From Nitriliruptoraceae bacterium (GTDB taxonomy: Bacteria; Actinomycetota; Nitriliruptoria; Nitriliruptorales; Nitriliruptoraceae), in the NCBI GenBank assembly GCA_003565155.1, contig PXDB01000032.1, positions 1 through 57,887 of the forward strand: a stretch of DNA of 57,887 bases. Reading direction: 5' to 3'. The translations under genes and the position numbers were made by a program. The notes beneath the pieces were generated by a model, which was not told the origin of the DNA, did no database searches, and was given only the letters and a program-made list of their open reading frames with translations. This document shows positions 8,326-17,403 of the stretch, piece by piece (position 1 is the stretch's first letter; each line of letters starts with the position of its first letter).

Positions 8326-10692
8326 ATGCCAGAGGTCACCGTGGTCGTGCCCGCCCGCGACGTCGCCGACTACGTCGGCGACGTGCTCGACGACCTCCGC
8401 GGGCAGCGCTTCGGCGACTTCGAGGCGCTCCTGGTCGACGACCGTTCCAACGACGACACCCGCCGACTGCTGGAGCGCCACGCGGAGGCCGACGACCGCT
8501 TCCACCTGCTGGAGGCCGGCGGCGACGGACCGAGCGGTGCCCGCAACCTCGCGCTCGATCATGCCCGTGGCGAGTGGCTCGCCTTCGTCGACGCCGACGA
8601 TCGGATCAGCACCGACTACCTCGCCACGATGCACGCTGCTCAGCAGGACTCGGGCGCCGAGGTGGTGGTCGCCAACGCCCGGCGACTGTACGGCGGGCGG
8701 ACCCGTGCCTCCCGGCTCCACCTCAGGGCGTGCGCGCGGCCGGCCCGTGGGCTCACCCTCGCCGAGCGCCCCGAGCTCGTATGGGACGTCACCGTCTGGA
8801 ACAAGCTGATCCGGCGTCGGCTCTGGGAGGACGACGGGCTGCGCTTCGCGCCGGGCCGGTGGATCAACGACGTCTACCCCAGCCTGCGCACCCACGTGCT
8901 GGCGCGGCAGGTCGACGTGCTGGACACGGTGCTCTACTACTGGCGGGAGCGGTCCGCGGCCGACTCCATCACCTCCAGCAAGTTCCACGACCCGGCTGCA
9001 CGCCGCAAGTCGCTGTCCGATCGCCGGTACGCCATCACCTCGACCCAGCAGATGCTGGCCGCGGCCGCCGTGCCGGCCGCGGTGCAGGCCCGATTCGAGG
9101 AACGGCTGCTGCTCCACGACCTGTGGACCTACCTGCCGCTGTACCACGACGGCGACCGCCACTACCGACGGGAGCTGTTCGGGCTGGTGGAGGACGTCCT
9201 GCACTCCTTGACCACCTCTCTGGACGACCACGCCCTCGGCCCACTGCTCTTCGCCGCCTACCGGGCGGTGCTGGCCGGTGACCGTGACACCCTGGCGCGG
9301 GTCCTGGCACCCGATGCTCAGGTCAGCGCCCTCGCCACCGAGGGTGCGATCCACCACCGGTTCGCCCCCGGCGCACCGCCCGACACCACGCTGGTCGACC
9401 GGGTACGCGCGCGCCGGACCACCCCGCTGCCAGCCACTACCGCACCGGCCGAGCGACTCTCCGTCGAGGCGCGCATCGAGGGCGTCCGGCTGTCGTCCGG
9501 TGACCCACCGCAGGTGCAGGCCAGCGGCCACCTGCGCATCCGTGACGGGGCGAGCGACCTCGACGGCGCGTGGCAGGCCAGCGTGTGGCTGACCGCCGTC
9601 GGCAACCGTGCCCGGACCGGACGGTCCACCGCTGCGCTGGCACCGCTGCCGACGGACGCCCGACACCCGCTGCGGCGCTCCGGCTGGCGGGCGTTCACGG
9701 TGACGCTGCCGCTGTCGGAGTTGGGCAGCGACCGGGACCTCGACCGCTGGACGCTGCAGGTCGGCGCGGAGCTCGACGGTGTCCACCACCGGGCCGAGCG
9801 CACGGTCGCCGGCTACGTGGAACCGACCCTCGCGGTGGGAACCGCCCTCACCGACGACCTCGACGTCTTCCCCCGGATCGACCGCAACAGCCAGGTGCAG
9901 TTCCGGCTGGCCGACGCGCGCGTCCGGGTCGTCGCGGCCCACCCGGACGGTCCCGGCAGCAGCGTGCTGGTGCACCTCGCGCCCGGCAGCCGGGTCGCCG
10001 CGCTGTGGTTGCAGGAGCCGGAGGGTGGGGTGTGCTCACGGGCGAGCGTGGGACGGGACGGGTACGCACGGCTCGCCCTGCCCGTGCTTGGGAGCCCAGG
10101 GGCCACCCTGCAGCTCTGGGCGGCGACCCCCACGGGTCCGCTGCGACCACGACCCACGGCACGGCTGCGGACCGCGGTCCTGCGCCAGACGGCCGACGCC
10201 GAGCAGGTCCTGCGCCCCACCCTCGGCGGGAGACTGGTCGTGGAGACGCGCGTGCCGCGGCTGACCCTGTCACGGTCCTGGACCGGTGACGACAGCCTGC
10301 AGGTGACCGGGCCACCGCCGGCGACGGCCCTTGACCACGTGGACCGCCTGGTGCTGGAGAGCGTGTGGAGCACGGCCTCGATCGAGGTGCAGATCCAACG
10401 GGCACCGGGACGATGGCACGCGAGCGTACCCCTGGCCCCCCTCACGGCGGGGAGCAGCGGGTTCGACACCGCGTGGACCTGGCGGTTGCTGGCACCGGAC
10501 GGGGAGGGAGCCACCGTCCCGGTACGGACCGCGGTCACGCACCGCAACACGCTCCCGCTGCGGGAGGTCACCCGCGCTGCCGAGGTGGAGCTCCGGCTCG
10601 GCGCACATGGGGCTCCGCGGCTGCTCGTCGGCGCACCGCCACCCACGGCCCCGGACCCGACGCCGACAGCTACCGGCACGGTCCCGCACTAG
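8326..10692 (+). CDS. Family 2 glycosyltransferase with long C-terminal beta region
   Basis: A 788-residue protein. Residues ~1-230 are a GT-A family 2 transferase: VTVVVPARDVADYVGDVLDD, VDDRSNDDTRRLLERH, and the metal-binding FVDADDRIS. A helical segment follows to ~residue 335, as in TagF- or TarP-associated GT2 proteins. The last ~400 residues are rich in predicted beta strands without recognised motifs (VEARIEGVRLSSGD, LLVGAPPP), perhaps two or more Ig/CBM-like domains. They look similar in style to the N-terminal region of the GT4 protein at 28809. Probable role: sugar transfer onto a wall polymer or teichoic-type chain at the inner membrane face. The donor is unknown. It is the first gene of a plus-strand run with the two LicD genes. 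Confidence 0.85.
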   Translation: MPEVTVVVPARDVADYVGDVLDDLRGQRFGDFEALLVDDRSNDDTRRLLERHAEADDRFHLLEAGGDGPSGARNLALDHARGEWLAFVDADDRISTDYLATMHAAQQDSGAEVVVANARRLYGGRTRASRLHLRACARPARGLTLAERPELVWDVTVWNKLIRRRLWEDDGLRFAPGRWINDVYPSLRTHVLARQVDVLDTVLYYWRERSAADSITSSKFHDPAARRKSLSDRRYAITSTQQMLAAAAVPAAVQARFEERLLLHDLWTYLPLYHDGDRHYRRELFGLVEDVLHSLTTSLDDHALGPLLFAAYRAVLAGDRDTLARVLAPDAQVSALATEGAIHHRFAPGAPPDTTLVDRVRARRTTPLPATTAPAERLSVEARIEGVRLSSGDPPQVQASGHLRIRDGASDLDGAWQASVWLTAVGNRARTGRSTAALAPLPTDARHPLRRSGWRAFTVTLPLSELGSDRDLDRWTLQVGAELDGVHHRAERTVAGYVEPTLAVGTALTDDLDVFPRIDRNSQVQFRLADARVRVVAAHPDGPGSSVLVHLAPGSRVAALWLQEPEGGVCSRASVGRDGYARLALPVLGSPGATLQLWAATPTGPLRPRPTARLRTAVLRQTADAEQVLRPTLGGRLVVETRVPRLTLSRSWTGDDSLQVTGPPPATALDHVDRLVLESVWSTASIEVQIQRAPGRWHASVPLAPLTAGSSGFDTAWTWRLLAPDGEGATVPVRTAVTHRNTLPLREVTRAAEVELRLGAHGAPRLLVGAPPPTAPDPTPTATGTVPH

Positions 10693-10697
10693 CCTGA

Positions 10698-10712
10698 CGG
10701 CCCGACGGGCCG
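10698..10712 (+). terminator. Hairpin between GT2 and first LicD gene
   Basis: The inverted repeat CGGCCC-GAC-GGGCCG starts six bases after the GT2 stop codon. It may attenuate or end transcription before the LicD gene, whose ATG lies 64 bases further on. There is no U-tract. Confidence 0.3.
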
Positions 10713-10775
10713 CACCGGCTCTGGGGTTCGGGGCCGACGTCAACCCAGGTCATCCGTCCGCCGCCGGAGTCCCCC

Positions 10776-12170
10776 ATGCTCGACAAGCTGCGCCGCCGCG
10801 CGCAGGCGACGACCACCTCGCTCCCGCTCTACCGGGTGATCCCCGGTCGGGCCACACGCACCTACGCCGCGGTGCACTACCACGCGAGCAACGCGACGGA
10901 GGAGGAGGTCGCCGCCTACCTCGACGCCCACGGCGACGATCTCCACGCCAACCGTTTCTCTGCGACGATGCTGGCTGCCTCAGCGGCGTTCTCCACCGGT
11001 CGGGACACGCTGGCGGAGCGGTTGCTCCGCCAGCTGTCCTCCCGCTTCCCCGATCAGTCCGAGCCCGAGGTGCTGTGGGCCGACTTCCTGCTGTTCCGGG
11101 GCCAGCTCGACCAGGCGCTGCTCCACGCACGTCGGGCCGCGCTGCTCGACCCGACGTCCACCGCAGCGGCCGCCCGCCTGGTCCGGCTCTCCTCGGATAC
11201 CCATCAGCCGGACGCGGCGTCCACGGCGCTGACAGCCCTGCGCCGCTTCCCGACCGCACCCGACGTCGTGTGGATGGTGTGCAAGCACTGCGCGAGCCCG
11301 GAGCAGTTCCACCGGATCCTCGCGACCTGGACGGCAGCCCTGGACAAGCCGAACGCGCGGAAGGTCGAGCCACGCCTGTCGAACCTGGCCACCGCGGCGG
11401 CACGGTCCGGTGAGCTGGACAGCGCGGTGGAGCTGCTCAGCCAGGGGATGCTCCTCCGCCTCGAGGGTGTGAACCCCGAGCGTGCCGTGGCGGAGAAGAA
11501 GCTCGGCAAGGATGCCTGGGCCACCATCGACGACGTCATGGAGGTCATGGACGCCACCGGCATCCCGTACTTCCTGTCCAACGGCACGGCGCTCGGGATG
11601 GTGCGGGCCCAGGGGCCGCTCAGCCACGACAACGACATCGACCTCGGCGTCTTCGCGGAGGACTGGGACGCGGAGCGGCTCGTCGCCGCCGTCAACGACC
11701 ACCCGATGTTCGAGCTCGATGGCGGCCACCCGCAGTACGGCGACCCGTACCGCACGAAGCTCTTCCTGCGGCACCGTCGCGGCACCTGGGTGGACATCTG
11801 GCGGTTCTACGCGGATGCCGGGAAGGTGTGGAACGAGGGCCTGCTCGTGCGCTGGGGCACCAGCCCCTTCGGCATCGAGCGGCGGAGCATCAAGGGGCGG
11901 TCGGTGCCGCTGCCGAGCGACCCGGAGCGCTACCTCGAGGAGTGCTACGGCGACTGGCGGACCCCCAACCCCCGATTCGACGCCTTCTGCGACGGCCCCA
12001 ACACCGAGGTGCTGTGGCCCGAGTACCAGCACTTCCACCGCGTCCGGCGTGCCCACCGCGCCCTGTCCAAGGGCGACGTCGCCGATGCACGCACGCAGCT
12101 GGAGCTCGCCGCACCCCGGGTCGGCGCCACACCCTCCGGCCGGCTGCTGACCGAGAGGCTCGCGCTGTGA
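10776..12170 (+). CDS. LicD-type phosphotransferase with helical-repeat N-terminus
   Basis: The 464-residue product has ~235 N-terminal residues that look like TPR-type helical repeats (AEPxxxWxxxxLLFRG pattern, ALLDPTSTAAAARLVRLSS). A LicD/FKRP-like nucleotidyltransferase-fold domain follows: YFLSNGTALGMVRAQG, then the metal-binding DNDIDLGVF, then GTWVDIWRFY. LicD proteins transfer phosphocholine from CDP-choline to teichoic acid, LPS or glycans. The eukaryotic relatives fukutin/FKRP transfer ribitol-phosphate. The true head group here is unknown. The ATG at 10776 is preceded by GGAG at a 6-base spacing. The stop overlaps the next start (GTGA), so the two LicD paralogues are translationally coupled. 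Confidence 0.85.
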   Translation: MLDKLRRRAQATTTSLPLYRVIPGRATRTYAAVHYHASNATEEEVAAYLDAHGDDLHANRFSATMLAASAAFSTGRDTLAERLLRQLSSRFPDQSEPEVLWADFLLFRGQLDQALLHARRAALLDPTSTAAAARLVRLSSDTHQPDAASTALTALRRFPTAPDVVWMVCKHCASPEQFHRILATWTAALDKPNARKVEPRLSNLATAAARSGELDSAVELLSQGMLLRLEGVNPERAVAEKKLGKDAWATIDDVMEVMDATGIPYFLSNGTALGMVRAQGPLSHDNDIDLGVFAEDWDAERLVAAVNDHPMFELDGGHPQYGDPYRTKLFLRHRRGTWVDIWRFYADAGKVWNEGLLVRWGTSPFGIERRSIKGRSVPLPSDPERYLEECYGDWRTPNPRFDAFCDGPNTEVLWPEYQHFHRVRRAHRALSKGDVADARTQLELAAPRVGATPSGRLLTERLAL

Positions 12171-13297
12171 GCACGGACAACGCCACCCTGGAGCTCGCGG
12201 CCACCGTGCGCGAGCTGGCCGACCTGGAGCTGCCGGCGCGGATCACCCCCGACGCGACCCTGGCCATCGCGTGGTCCCGGTACGCACGGGCGCACGGCCG
12301 GTACGACGAGGCGGTGGACGTCCTGGAACGTTCCCTCAGATCCGGGCAGTGGGAGCGTCCCCGGCTGTGGTCGGAACTGGTGACCCTGATCACGCACGCC
12401 GGTGACCACGACCGGATCCGGACCCTGTTCCTCGACGCACCGAAAGCCTGCCACACCCACGAGGCGATCCTGCGCTCCGTCGCGCGCTCCGCCTGCATCT
12501 GTGGCGCCCAGGACGAGGGTCGGGCGCTGCTGCGCAAGGCCATCATCGAGCGCCACAAGCGCACCACGGGCACCGCGACGCGCGTCAGGGAGCTGCCCTC
12601 CCGGTTGCGACGGCAGCCGGCCGACATCGAAGCGGCGGGGAAGGCCGACCGGTTCGTCAACGAAGCCACCCATGCGCTGAAGGACCTGGCGGACGCCCTC
12701 GGCGGTACGGACGCGCGACTGTTCCTGATCGGCGGGACACTGCTCGGGCACGTACGCGACGGGGGATTCATCGGCTGGGACAAGGACATCGACCTCGGGG
12801 TGTTCGCCTGGGAAGCCGACGGCCCGACCCTGGAATCGGCGTGCGCACGGCACGGCGCCTTCTCCGTCCGCCGCCTGGATCTCACGTCGGACCGGCTCCG
12901 GGTCAACCACACCAACGGCACGATGATCGACGTGTTCCCGCACCACCGACGCGCGGACGGCCGCTACGTCCACGACGGCGCGGCGACGCGCTGGGTGAAC
13001 GACCCCTTCGAGCTCACCGAGACCACCTTCGCCGGGGTAGCCGTGTGGCAGCCCGCCGACGCCGAGGCCTACCTCGCGGAGAGCTACGGACCGACCTGGC
13101 GCGAGCCCGACCCGGAGTTCGACGCCAAGTTCGACAAGCCCAACGTCGAGGTCACCGACCAGCCCTACCTCGACTCACTGAAGTACTTCGGGCTGCTGGA
13201 TGCGCTGATCAAGGACAACGCGGCGAAACAGCAGCGCTTCGCCCGGATGCTGCGCGAACTGGGTGAGGGCGCGTGGGTCGGTCGGGTCATCCAGTGA
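12167..13297 (+). CDS. Second LicD-type phosphotransferase
   Basis: A 376-residue paralogue of the preceding protein, read from a GTG at 12167 that overlaps the upstream stop by 4 bases (GTGA). This start is preferred over longer in-frame options because it avoids a 340-base overlap. Residues ~1-160 are helical-repeat-like (ARAHGRYDEAVDVLERSL). The C-terminal half is LicD-like: FLIGGTLLGHVRDGGFIGWD then KDIDLGVFAWEADGP, followed by NGTMIDVFPHHR. Expected reaction: transfer of a phospho-alcohol from a CDP donor to a glycan. Two coupled copies could modify different positions or act as a complex. Confidence 0.85.
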   Translation: MSTDNATLELAATVRELADLELPARITPDATLAIAWSRYARAHGRYDEAVDVLERSLRSGQWERPRLWSELVTLITHAGDHDRIRTLFLDAPKACHTHEAILRSVARSACICGAQDEGRALLRKAIIERHKRTTGTATRVRELPSRLRRQPADIEAAGKADRFVNEATHALKDLADALGGTDARLFLIGGTLLGHVRDGGFIGWDKDIDLGVFAWEADGPTLESACARHGAFSVRRLDLTSDRLRVNHTNGTMIDVFPHHRRADGRYVHDGAATRWVNDPFELTETTFAGVAVWQPADAEAYLAESYGPTWREPDPEFDAKFDKPNVEVTDQPYLDSLKYFGLLDALIKDNAAKQQRFARMLRELGEGAWVGRVIQ

Positions 13298-13325
13298 CCC
13301 GACGCGTCGACACCGAGGTGCCACG

Positions 13326-15533
13326 GTGACCACACCCGTCGACCCGGACGGTCCCGCCACCGGGGACGACGCTGCCGCCCACGAGGCGTACGCGGCCCGG
13401 GACGCGGTGCGCCGCCATGACGAGCGGTGGCGTGCCCACCTGGCCGCGGTGGAGGAGGCCCACGGCGCCGACCTCGCGGCGTGGGAGGCGGAGACCCGGC
13501 GCCTGCACACCGCGCTGCGCGCGACCGGCCACGCCGCGGCGGCGATCGCGACGGCGGCGGATGCGCTCGTGGGTTCGCGACGCTGGGCGCTCGCACGTCG
13601 GCTCGGTGGGCTGCGGGACCGGCTGCGTCCGGGGCTCGATCCCGACCGGGCTGAGCGGCGCCTGCGGGACACCGTGGCCGCCCTTGCGGCCGTGGAGGCT
13701 GTGGAGGCGCCCGGGAGCGCTGCGCCGCGGGACCGGACCGCGCCCCGCATCCCGGCACCGCAGCCACCAGCCGGTGCCGACCCCGCGGGCACCCGTGCCC
13801 CCTTCACCGACCACGACGGCTACCTGGTCACCGCCACCACCCAGCCGATCCTGCCGCTGCCGGCGGACGAGCCCACCCGTCGGGTGCTCGGCACGATGGA
13901 TTCCCTGCGGCGCGCGCGGGTGCGCGCCGCCGTGCGGCACCCGGCAGCCGCGGCCACCCCGGTGACCGTGGTGTGCACCACCCACGGGTCCGAGGACGGG
14001 GTGACGCAGGCGGTGTCGAGCGCCCTGGCGCAGACACACCGTGCGGTGTCGGTGCTGCTGGCGGGGCCCGGCGCGGAGGACCTGGCCGCGGCGCACCAGG
14101 GAGAGGACCGACCGGTACGGGCCGTCACCAGGACCGCTGGACAGTCGGAGCCGGCTGCCCGCGCCACCGCCCTCGAGGGGCTCCGCGACGGGCTGGTCGC
14201 CCACCTCGACGCCCGGACGGTCTGGCACGAGGACCTGCTCGCCGTGCTGGTCCACGCCCTGGTCGGCGACGATGGCGATGGTGCGCCGGGCCTGGCCTAC
14301 GCCGCACAGGAGCTGCGCGCCCCCGGAGAGGACGGGATCCTCCGACCCGCCGCCGTCCGCTTCGCGCCCTACCACCGGGCCCTGCTGGAGAACCGCGGCG
14401 TGGTCGGGCTCACCACGGTCATCCACCACGCGGCGCTGTTGGAGCGGTGCGGGAGACCGGATCCCGCGCTCGGCGAGCTGGCCGGGTGGGACCTCGTCCT
14501 GCGGCTGAGCGCCGACAACCCGGTCCACGCCGTGGACTGCCTGCTGTCCACGGTCACCACCTCGCTGCCCGGCAGCGTGGCCGAGCCGGTGGCGCTGGAC
14601 GATCTCCTGACCGACGACCCGAAAGGATCGGTACCGGAGGCGCTCGCCCAACTCGACGCCCGCCACCTCGGCGAGGAGCTCACGCTGCCGAGCGTCACGT
14701 CGGTGTTCGGTGCCCACACGCCACGGGCCGCGCCGCAGGCCCTACGCCGGCAGGGCACTCCCCGACCGACCACCGTGGTCATCCCGAGCTACCAGGCACC
14801 CGGCGAGCTCGCCGCCTGCCTCGACGCCCTGGCCGCCTACAGCCCGGAGGGCACGGAGGGGGTGGTGGTCGACAACGCCTCCGACGACACCACCCTCGCG
14901 GTCCTCGAGCCGCGGGCTGCCGACGGGTCCCTGCAGCTGGTGCGCAACGACCGCAACCTCGGCTTCACAGCCGCCGTGAACCGCGGGATCGAGTGCTCCG
15001 AGGACCGCGACGTGGTGCTGCTGAACAACGACGCGGTGGTGACCCCCGACTGGCTCGAGGGCCTGTGGCAGGTGCTGGACCTCGACGTGGACGCCGGCCT
15101 GGTGGTGCCCCGACAGGTGCTGCCGCCGGGTGGCCGAGCGGCCCGTTCCCACGTGCCGGCCACCGATCTGCGGCGGGAGATGGACACCAACCCCTCCATC
15201 CTGCACCGCAACGTCCTCCCACCCGACCCGGCGCTGTCGGGCGGGCTGTTGTCGCTGAGCTTCGCGCCCTTCTTCGCGGTGTACATCCCGCGGGCGACGA
15301 TCGAGGCCTTGGGGCCGCTGAACGTCGAGCACGGTCCCCACTACCGCTCCGACCGGCTGTACTGCGCGGCGGTGCGCCGCGGGCTGGGCCAACGGATCGT
15401 GTACACCCCCTACAGCCGCCTCTACCACCTCCGCCGGCGGTCGACGAAGGCGCTGCAACGCGAGGACCCGGCGTTGTACACGGTGATGTACGAACGCAAC
15501 GACTGGGACGCGATCCGGCGTCGTGCCGACTGA
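13326..15533 (+). CDS. Tandem GT-A protein: degenerate GT2 followed by active-looking GT2
   Basis: A 735-residue product from a GTG at 13326 with GAGGTG upstream. Residues ~20-110 are Ala/Arg-rich helices, possibly a coiled coil. Residues ~215-420 look like a GT-A fold that has lost its DxD (VTVVCTTHGSEDGVTQAVSS, VAHLDARTVWHEDLL). Residues ~475-735 are a rhamnosyltransferase-like GT2: TTVVIPSYQAPGELAACLDA, VVDNASDDTTL, RNLGFTAAVNRGIE, VLLNNDAVVTPDWL. Cytoplasmic glycan assembly is likely; the donor cannot be assigned. It follows the second LicD gene by 28 bp and belongs to the same run. The region 15534-15570 before the convergent gene contains a weak inverted repeat (GCGCCG/CGGCGC). Confidence 0.82.
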   Translation: MTTPVDPDGPATGDDAAAHEAYAARDAVRRHDERWRAHLAAVEEAHGADLAAWEAETRRLHTALRATGHAAAAIATAADALVGSRRWALARRLGGLRDRLRPGLDPDRAERRLRDTVAALAAVEAVEAPGSAAPRDRTAPRIPAPQPPAGADPAGTRAPFTDHDGYLVTATTQPILPLPADEPTRRVLGTMDSLRRARVRAAVRHPAAAATPVTVVCTTHGSEDGVTQAVSSALAQTHRAVSVLLAGPGAEDLAAAHQGEDRPVRAVTRTAGQSEPAARATALEGLRDGLVAHLDARTVWHEDLLAVLVHALVGDDGDGAPGLAYAAQELRAPGEDGILRPAAVRFAPYHRALLENRGVVGLTTVIHHAALLERCGRPDPALGELAGWDLVLRLSADNPVHAVDCLLSTVTTSLPGSVAEPVALDDLLTDDPKGSVPEALAQLDARHLGEELTLPSVTSVFGAHTPRAAPQALRRQGTPRPTTVVIPSYQAPGELAACLDALAAYSPEGTEGVVVDNASDDTTLAVLEPRAADGSLQLVRNDRNLGFTAAVNRGIECSEDRDVVLLNNDAVVTPDWLEGLWQVLDLDVDAGLVVPRQVLPPGGRAARSHVPATDLRREMDTNPSILHRNVLPPDPALSGGLLSLSFAPFFAVYIPRATIEALGPLNVEHGPHYRSDRLYCAAVRRGLGQRIVYTPYSRLYHLRRRSTKALQREDPALYTVMYERNDWDAIRRRAD

Positions 15534-15570
15534 GCCGCGCCGTCGGCGACACCCCCAGCCCGCGCGGCGC

Positions 15571-16236
15571 TCACCGACGTCCCGTCCGACGTACGGACGC
15601 CAACTGGTCCTCGATCCAGTCGGCGACCCGTTCCACGGCCTCCGGTTCACTGGTCGGGTCTACCTCCAGCGGCTCGTCATGGCGTGCGACCAGCAGGTCC
15701 TCGACGATCGGCAGCACCTGCCGTTCGTGCTCGAGGAGCCACTCCCTGGACCGACCGCGGGCGAACCTGCGGCCGGTCGACAGCACCCGGTCGACCCGGA
15801 TCTGCGGGTCACAGGTCACGTGGACGGCCCGATCGGTCCTCGGCAGGCCACGCCGCAGCAGCTGCAGCTGCCACGGCCGCCAGTGGCGGCCCTTCGGCAT
15901 GGTCTTCATCGGTCCCTCGTCGAGGAGGTGCACCACCGTCCCCGACCGCAGCCTGAGGGTGTAGCCCACGGTCCGCAGTTGACGTTCCACAGCCTGTCGC
16001 CGCTGCTCGTCACGGCGAACCGACCACAGCACCAGCCCCAACCCCGGCGAGCGCCGCAGGGCCCGGCGACGGTCAGCGCGCAGCACCGACGCCGGGTGGG
16101 GCCGACCGTGGATGTCGTGGAGGCGGAAGGCCTCGTGACGTTCCACCGCGATACCGCGACGGTCCAACTCCGCCGCGACCGCACGGACCAGGGTCGACTT
16201 GCCGGTGCAGGACATGCCGACGAACTCGACGATCAA
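15571..16236 (-). CDS. P-loop nucleoside/adenylylsulfate-kinase-like protein
   Basis: The 221-residue product begins MIVEFVGMSCTGKSTLVRAV, a Walker A motif close to the N-terminus, with downstream LLDEGPMKTMPKG and arginine-rich segments reminiscent of the lid of small-molecule kinases. The phosphate acceptor cannot be identified. The start is TTG at 16236 and overlaps the stop of the upstream sulfotransferase gene by four bases (TTGA), so the two proteins are coupled and probably act on the same glycan or precursor. Cytoplasmic, no signal peptide. Confidence 0.75.
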   Translation of the reverse strand: MIVEFVGMSCTGKSTLVRAVAAELDRRGIAVERHEAFRLHDIHGRPHPASVLRADRRRALRRSPGLGLVLWSVRRDEQRRQAVERQLRTVGYTLRLRSGTVVHLLDEGPMKTMPKGRHWRPWQLQLLRRGLPRTDRAVHVTCDPQIRVDRVLSTGRRFARGRSREWLLEHERQVLPIVEDLLVARHDEPLEVDPTSEPEAVERVADWIEDQLASVRRTGRR

Positions 16237-17315
16237 CCTTGCGCACCCTCCCGCCCGCGGACGCGACGCCAGGCAGCCAGCACCGGCCGGATGAGCGCTG
16301 CGATACCCAGGGCGATGCGCACGCTGCGGCGCTCACGGAGACGTTGCTCGCGTCGGCGGGCGGCATCGCGTTGCTTCCGGGCAGCGGTGAGCTCCCGACG
16401 CAGCGCGTCGCGGTGCGTGGCGATGTGGTCGCGGTCGGCCTCCATCGCTGCGAGCTGGTCTCGGGCGTCGTCCCGCTCGCGGGTGACCGTCTGGAGCCGT
16501 GTGGGGCGGGCGCCGACGCCGCCGGGGGCGCGTCCGTCGCTGGCGGCCGCCTCGTTCAGGGTGCCGGCGAGCGCGACCAGCCACTGCCGGTTGGCATCCA
16601 GCTCGCCGAGCCGCGCGTGCACCTCCTCGGCGAGGGCCAGCTCCGGAGTGCCCTCCGCGCTGCCGTCGTGATGGTCCAGATCCGGCTGGACGAAGGCCGC
16701 TACCTCCGCGACGACGTCATCGGTGGGCGAGGGCAGACCGAGGTGCGCCGCCAGGTCGCCGAGGAGCTCCGGGGATGCCGACAGCAGCTGCGCGTAGTCC
16801 ACCAGGTACAGCTCGGGGGCGTTGGCCACCAGGCTGGACAGGTAGCGGGAGGTCAACGCTGCCACGTGGCGTTCCGGGAGCTCGTTACGCCGCGCCAGGG
16901 AGGCGGTGACCGCCCGGGGCGGCCGGACGCAGGCGATCACCCGGTCCACCTCGGTGACCTCACGCCAGAACGGCAGCAGCAGGCAGGCACGCGGGTCCTT
17001 GAAGCCCACCACCTCGGCGTCGGACCGCAGCTCACCGAGCACCCCCGCGGCACGCTCGCGCAGCGGGGCCAGGGACGGATCGTGCTCCCAACCCAGCGGC
17101 AGGTGGGGCGGGCCGGCCCAATCCCCACCGAGGTGGGCGAAGAGGTCGTTGGCGATGCGGACCACGCCGCGGTGCTCCCAGTAGCCCGTCGGGTTGGCCC
17201 TGTTGGCGGCGAGATGGTCGTCCGGGCTGCCGAGATGGACCCCGAGGAGGTTGACGACACGGGCCAGCAGCGAGGTCCCGCTGCGATGCATCCCGGTGAT
17301 ACAGATCGTGGTCAC
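16233..17315 (-). CDS. Sulfotransferase family protein
   Basis: A 360-residue protein read from GTG 17315 (VTTICITGMHRSGTSLLARV). The 5'-phosphosulfate-binding loop GMHRSGTS near the N-terminus and the later RYLSSLVANAPELYLVDY region (3'-phosphate-binding area) fit the sulfotransferase superfamily (PF13469/PF00685). It would transfer sulfate from PAPS to a sugar hydroxyl. The C-terminal ~110 residues form a long Arg/Glu-rich coiled coil (RERDDARDQLAAMEADRDH) followed by a hydrophobic basic tail (IALGIAALIRPVLAAWRRV), perhaps for membrane association. PAPS supply is encoded at 4505-8236. A longer upstream start is unlikely because it would cover the divergent CAP gene start region. Spacing to that gene is 88 bp. 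Confidence 0.85.
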   Translation of the reverse strand: MTTICITGMHRSGTSLLARVVNLLGVHLGSPDDHLAANRANPTGYWEHRGVVRIANDLFAHLGGDWAGPPHLPLGWEHDPSLAPLRERAAGVLGELRSDAEVVGFKDPRACLLLPFWREVTEVDRVIACVRPPRAVTASLARRNELPERHVAALTSRYLSSLVANAPELYLVDYAQLLSASPELLGDLAAHLGLPSPTDDVVAEVAAFVQPDLDHHDGSAEGTPELALAEEVHARLGELDANRQWLVALAGTLNEAAASDGRAPGGVGARPTRLQTVTRERDDARDQLAAMEADRDHIATHRDALRRELTAARKQRDAARRREQRLRERRSVRIALGIAALIRPVLAAWRRVRGREGAQG

Positions 17316-17359
17316 GTGCGCTCCGACGTCCGTGCAGGCCGAGGTGGCCGCAGTGCGGC

Positions 17360-17368
17360 GTAGCCTAC
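17360..17368. promoter_or_regulatory. Near-palindromic -10-like element in divergent gap
   Basis: GTAGCCTAC lies in the 88-bp gap between the divergent sulfotransferase and CAP-repeat genes. It reads TAGCCT on plus and TAGGCT on minus, so one element could serve both directions at about 38-45 bases from each start codon. No -35 boxes are clear. Confidence 0.3.
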
Positions 17369-17403
17369 GACGCCCACACTCCGCTCCCCGCAGGATCACC
17401 GCC

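Noticed and set aside
7255-9975. Long minus-strand open frame spanning the cysC and GT2 region
   Set aside because: It crosses two clearly coding genes in other frames (APS kinase and GT2) and its product is a compositional shadow without motifs.
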